64,000 nt of DNA from the IMG/VR virus record IMGVR_UViG_3300008117_008517, positions 108,577 to 172,576 of that record; one strand, given 5' to 3'. Position numbers and translations under genes: made by a program. Positions 60,959 through 64,000 of this stretch are shown here, piece by piece. How positions within the stretch are numbered: position 1 is the stretch's first letter; every line of letters begins with the position of its first letter. This DNA comes from a virus. A model generated the notes under the pieces. The model was not told the DNA's origin, made no database searches, and saw only the letters and a list, made by a program, of their open reading frames with translations.

Positions 60959-62299
60959 ATGTCTTTTGAAAGTGTTACATTCTTATATACAGATACTTTA
61001 CACGAAATTATAGATAATATTTCCGGACCAGTTGCTGAGGCACTGTTAAAGGCACAAGGTGATAGATTTGTAAAGAATCCTTTTAAAATTGAAGTGGTCG
61101 ATGTTTCTAAAACACATAGTAGATTTTGGGTGACTTTCAAAGATCATAAACAAAATATGAAGATTAAGGCATTTATAAATTCAATTTTGCCTAATTCATT
61201 CACCGATCATCAGATTTGGGAATTTATTCAAGAATACAATAAACTAGCACTTGGTAAAGAAACTCAAGCAGAGACTAAGGTCACTTATAATAAAATTGAA
61301 CCAAGAGCTTTTAGATTCGAACCAAAAGATATAAGAAATACATTTATCTCACTAGTAACACAGACTTATCCACACGGTCATGAAGAAGAAGTTATGAAGT
61401 TTATGCCTCAAGATCTTAGTAAAGACGAGTTTGGCAATTACTACAAAATAATAGGTAAATCTCAGACTATGTTTACTTCACATCTTGACACTGCTGACAG
61501 AACTAAAAGTTATGTTAACTTGGTGAGTGTTGAAAGAGATGGAGATGAGATAATTATGACTGACGGAACTAGTATTTTAGGAGCTGATGATAAAGCAGGT
61601 GTTACTGTTATGCTCTACATGATGGCTCATAACATACCGGGTATTTATTACTTTTTTATAGGTGAAGAAAGAGGTGGTATAGGTTCTTATAAATTGGCAG
61701 CTGCTTTTGATAAATACACTCACTTAAAAGATGTTAAAAGATGTGTTTCGTTTGATAGAAGAAACTACTTTTCAGTGATCACTAAACAATCTTATAGACA
61801 ATCCTGTTCAGACGAATTTGCGCAAGCTTTAGCTGACGAATTAAATAAGTCAGGACTTAGTTTATCACTCGACCCAACTGGTATTTATACTGATTCGGCT
61901 TCATTTATTGATGATATACCAGAATGTACAAATGTATCTGTTGGTTATTTCAGTGAACACACAACAAAAGAGTGTCAAAATATTTCATACCTTGAAAGAT
62001 TAGCAAAAGCCTGTCTATCTGCAAATTGGGAAGAACTTCCAACTGTTAAAAAAGTAGGCTTTGATGAAGAAATTTTAAGGAAGTATAAAGGATTCTTAGC
62101 TGAATTAAAGGCAAATGTATTTAATTTAGAAGTTAGAATGGTCAATGATTTTGGAGATGCTATAATTAAAATAGAAATAGAACCAGATTTAGAATTGGTT
62201 TTTGAAGAGCTAAAAATAATAAGCAGACTACTTACAAAACATAAAATGGACCCAGATGTCACATTTGATAATCAATATATTAAAATAAATTTAAAGTAA
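60959..62299 (+). CDS. Zinc metallopeptidase, M20/M28/M42-like
   Basis: 446 residues. The di-zinc peptidase pattern is clear: SHLDTADR (His and Asp, about 173-180), LGADDKAG with the bridging Asp (about 206-213), GEERGGIGS with the Glu-Glu pair (about 233-241), SFDRR (about 262) and a late GYFSEHTTKE with the last His (about 335). About 110 N-terminal residues are a separate domain. Such enzymes trim peptides or act as aminopeptidases in the cytoplasm. Located between the NFACT-R gene and the tmRNA. The next gene overlaps the stop by one base. Exact family (M20, M28 or M42) cannot be fixed by eye. Confidence 0.8.
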   Translation: MSFESVTFLYTDTLHEIIDNISGPVAEALLKAQGDRFVKNPFKIEVVDVSKTHSRFWVTFKDHKQNMKIKAFINSILPNSFTDHQIWEFIQEYNKLALGKETQAETKVTYNKIEPRAFRFEPKDIRNTFISLVTQTYPHGHEEEVMKFMPQDLSKDEFGNYYKIIGKSQTMFTSHLDTADRTKSYVNLVSVERDGDEIIMTDGTSILGADDKAGVTVMLYMMAHNIPGIYYFFIGEERGGIGSYKLAAAFDKYTHLKDVKRCVSFDRRNYFSVITKQSYRQSCSDEFAQALADELNKSGLSLSLDPTGIYTDSASFIDDIPECTNVSVGYFSEHTTKECQNISYLERLAKACLSANWEELPTVKKVGFDEEILRKYKGFLAELKANVFNLEVRMVNDFGDAIIKIEIEPDLELVFEELKIISRLLTKHKMDPDVTFDNQYIKINLK

Positions 62300-62748
62300 T
62301 GAAGTTTAATACAATTAAATATAGTAAAATATCAATATCTGAGGCGTCTAAAGAACCTTGGGAAGATGATTATGCGGATTCTTATGAAGATAGATATGAT
62401 AAATATGGAACTTATGGTCGAGATTTTTATGATGATGCACCAGAAGAAATAGAAGAGGATGATCAGAAAGATAATATCTCCTACGAAATAAGAAAAATTT
62501 TGTCTTTATATGGTATAGTAGGCGAAGTTGAATTTGAAGAAAAATATGGTCTCTCTATAAGAATATACTTAAAGAAAAGAGAGAAAATGAGTAATATTAT
62601 TAAAATAATGGATACTGTTATTAATAAAGTAAAAAAACAAATATTACCACAGTATGAATCTGAAGTTGAGCTATATGAGACTACAAAAGGTCAGCCGGTC
62701 CTAGAATTTGATTTTTACCTTTTATCTGATAGCGAATCACCATTTTAG
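62299..62748 (+). CDS. Small acidic protein with capsid-targeting-like N-terminus
   Basis: 149 residues. The start MKFNTIKYSKISISEASKE contains I-S-E before Ala, a good prohead-protease-type site. Residues about 20-60 are rich in Asp, Glu and Tyr and probably disordered; the rest (about 65-149) is a compact alpha/beta domain. No family was recognised. The start overlaps the peptidase stop (taATG), so translation is coupled. Confidence 0.55.
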   Translation: MKFNTIKYSKISISEASKEPWEDDYADSYEDRYDKYGTYGRDFYDDAPEEIEEDDQKDNISYEIRKILSLYGIVGEVEFEEKYGLSIRIYLKKREKMSNIIKIMDTVINKVKKQILPQYESEVELYETTKGQPVLEFDFYLLSDSESPF

Positions 62749-62760
62749 AAAAAACTTTGC

Positions 62761-62791
62761 TTGACATTTAATATATAACTCACTATATTTG
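62761..62791 (+). promoter_or_regulatory. tmRNA promoter: host-type TTG-N20-TAnnTTTG plus embedded late box
   Basis: TTG at 62761 is followed after 20 bp by TATATTTG (62784-62791), an exact fit to the Bacteroidota housekeeping -33/-7 pattern; read as sigma-70 it is TTGACA-N17-TATATT. A TTAATATATAA late-type box (62768-62778) lies inside the spacer, so both programmes could drive the tmRNA. Confidence 0.65.
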
Positions 62792-62808
62792 TAGAAATTA
62801 TTTTACAT

Positions 62809-63185
62809 GGGGATGAACTTGAATTGATTCGCAGGGTAAAGATGATTAAGCAGGCATCGGTTTGGTAAAGTCCGATTAAAATAAATTATCAAAACAAGTA
62901 AACGGCAACGTTTCTAACGAAGTAGGAACCAGTGAAGATTTAGTAGCTGCTCTACAAAACAACTTGCTCACTGTGAATGAGCTTGAAGTAGCCTAATCTT
63001 AGGATACATTCTAAAAATTCACACTGAATCACAACAGTATAAATAGTGATAGTTTTTTGTTAGAGTGTTTTTGAGTCGAAACAACTAAATATTTTGTAAG
63101 TTAAAGAAAGAACTTTCTAAGCTTGTGAACGATTAAGCATTTCTAACTGAGGAAGACCCCGTAGCGAAAACGGGCATCTCCACCA
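62809..63185 (+). ncRNA. ssrA: tmRNA (transfer-messenger RNA)
   Basis: 377 nt. The 5' end ggggatgaacttgaattg and attcgcaggg follow the tmRNA start pattern. ggggatg (62809-62815) pairs with catctcc (63175-63181) as a 7-bp acceptor stem with one G-U, followed by A and encoded CCA (63183-63185). A 5-bp T-arm (cccgt/acggg) closes the loop agcgaaa, which departs from the usual TTCGAAT-type loop. Between them lies a long mRNA-like and pseudoknot region. tmRNA rescues ribosomes stalled on broken mRNA and adds a degradation tag. A terminator follows at 63219. Phage-borne tmRNAs are known in large phages; SmpB would come from the host or another part of the genome. Confidence 0.85.
62904..62996 (+). 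other. Predicted tmRNA tag reading frame (30 codons)
   Basis: After aagtaaac, the context of Bacteroidota resume codons, the frame ggc aac gtt tct runs 30 codons to taa at 62994-62996. The tag would start GNVSNEV and end NELEVA. Most tags are 8-15 residues ending LAA. An internal D-L-V-A-A (codons 12-16) resembles a usual tag end without its stop. The resume codon is inferred. Confidence 0.55.
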
Positions 63186-63218
63186 ATTAACCACTCTAAA
63201 GATAGAATCTTTAGACCG

Positions 63219-63247
63219 ACACCAACCATAAGGTTGGTGTTTCTTTT
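63219..63247 (+). terminator. Terminator hairpin after tmRNA
   Basis: acaccaacc (63219-63227) pairs with ggttggtgt (63232-63240), then ttcttttttt-type T-run. A smaller tctaaaga/tctttaga hairpin (about 63195-63215) lies between it and the tmRNA 3' end. Confidence 0.88.
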
Positions 63248-63991
63248 TTAATATATCTTAATTATTTTATCTGACTTGTTGTATATTGAATTTACTAATA
63301 CAGTTAACCACTTTTCTTTATCTTTTCGATACAAATCGTCACTTATTCGGACTATTCTCCAGTCGTTACCTATTACCCATTCTTCTAATAATCTATCTTT
63401 GGCTTGTTTTTCTTCTAATTGTCCGTATATGTCTTTGAAGTGCCAAATTCCGTCGTATTCTACTATCACTTTAAGATCATTTGAATAAATATCTCTTGTC
63501 AAAATTGTCTCTTTATATTTAAATCCACCTCCTGATGTCCATTTATGTATTTTATAATTTTCTTTCAGATAATTTTTAATTTCTTCTTCGCCTTTTGATG
63601 TGAACCTTTTGTTTCTATTGGTATTGTTTCTTATTATTTTATTTGCATATTCTTCATTTTTCCACAGATTTTTACTAGAATCAGATATTTTCTTTTTTGT
63701 CTCAATTGAAGATCTTGATTTAGAACAAGAGTCAGAGCAAAAAAATCTATTTTTTCTTTTTCTAAATTTACTACTGACTTCGTTTATTTTAAATTCCTTA
63801 CCACACGTATTGCACGAAACATCGTGTTCTACAACTAATCTGTTTTTCTCATAATATTTCTTTTTTGCCTCTGATATTTTATTACCTCCTTTATCTCCAT
63901 TTGTGGTGTTTTTATCACACCATCTTACATGATTCGCATATATAGAGTGTATACCTTCTATTTCTTTGTTACAATATTTACAAACTTTCAT
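63248..63991 (-). CDS. Homing-endonuclease-like protein with zinc fingers and Vsr-like nuclease fold
   Basis: 247 residues. Two zinc-finger-like units open the protein: C-K-Y-C ... H-x-x-x-x-x-C (3-25) and C-N-T-C ... C-S-D-S-C (about 60-90). A basic linker follows, then a C-terminal domain with VIVEYDGIWHFKD (about 173-185) and W-R-I-V-R-I-S-D-D (about 212-220), as in Vsr/DUF559-type free-standing phage endonucleases. It is convergent with the tmRNA gene. The start is 10 bp from the window edge, with tATATATG-like context. Confidence 0.72.
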   Translation of the reverse strand: MKVCKYCNKEIEGIHSIYANHVRWCDKNTTNGDKGGNKISEAKKKYYEKNRLVVEHDVSCNTCGKEFKINEVSSKFRKRKNRFFCSDSCSKSRSSIETKKKISDSSKNLWKNEEYANKIIRNNTNRNKRFTSKGEEEIKNYLKENYKIHKWTSGGGFKYKETILTRDIYSNDLKVIVEYDGIWHFKDIYGQLEEKQAKDRLLEEWVIGNDWRIVRISDDLYRKDKEKWLTVLVNSIYNKSDKIIKIY

Positions 63992-64000
63992 ATATTTTAT

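Noticed and set aside
62809-63185. Ordinary tRNA gene at the acceptor-stem and CCA end
   Set aside because: The paired acceptor halves are 360 nt apart with a tag frame between, which is a tmRNA and not a tRNA. No other tRNA-like fold was recognised by eye.

Overview
The window looks like part of the genome of a large T4-like contractile-tailed phage (myovirus, probably jumbo class) infecting a member of the Bacteroidota, most likely Flavobacteriia-like. The T4-type core is clear: terminase large subunit, portal, prohead protease plus scaffold, major capsid protein, sheath, tube, gp25-like wedge, gp26-like chaperone, gp4-like head-completion nuclease, Mre11-like gp47, a gp44-like clamp loader and a gp55-like late sigma factor. 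The host is inferred from strong AT richness, A-rich leaders without Shine-Dalgarno sites, an 'SFSQ' signal peptide, a flavobacterial-type ClpS, a C-terminal tail resembling Bacteroidota rhomboid proteins, a type II glutamine synthetase, and a TTG-N20-TAnnTTTG promoter before the tmRNA.

Layout. 1-10.5 kb: a giant tape-measure-like protein, open at the window edge and ending in an S74-type chaperone domain, then four small genes. 10.5-13.5 kb (minus): amidoligase-like protein, acidic protein and a spanin-like membrane pair. 13.5-15.4 kb: HAD phosphatase, a gene altered by a 62-bp tandem duplication, and ClpS. 15.4-19 kb (minus): terminase large subunit split in two genes by a split intein, with a possible small terminase divergent from it. 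19.7-21.9 kb (minus): small genes. 22-30.5 kb: putative internal head proteins and a very large sheath. 30.6-36.8 kb: homing endonuclease, tail chaperones, tube, gp47 and small genes. 36.9-47.3 kb: a 2,214-residue tail/baseplate protein, gp25, a clamp loader interrupted by a stop codon, and a sheath-stabiliser-like protein. 47.5-54.1 kb: late sigma, second homing endonuclease, L,D-transpeptidase-like protein, GDP-mannose dehydratase, head-completion nuclease and glutamine synthetase. 54.2-60.4 kb: head module (portal, protease-scaffold fusion, capsid). 60.5-63.2 kb: NFACT-R protein, zinc peptidase, small protein and tmRNA. 63.2-64 kb: another endonuclease.

Three themes connect the genes. (1) Head maturation: many unrelated proteins share a short N-terminus ending in hydrophobic-x-Glu that resembles T4 capsid-targeting peptides, and the scaffold repeats the same [IL]-A-E motif 10-11 times, so one protease could act on all of them. 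(2) Transcription: a recurrent TTAATATATAA-like box, often 3-6 nt before a start codon, fits a gp55-type late promoter and may give leaderless mRNAs; the tmRNA instead carries a host-type promoter. (3) Translation quality control: tmRNA with an unusual long tag, an NFACT-R (RqcH-type) protein, a ClpS adaptor and a zinc peptidase together suggest the phage manages stalled ribosomes and protein turnover in the host. No tRNA genes, CRISPR arrays or insertion sequences were recognised.
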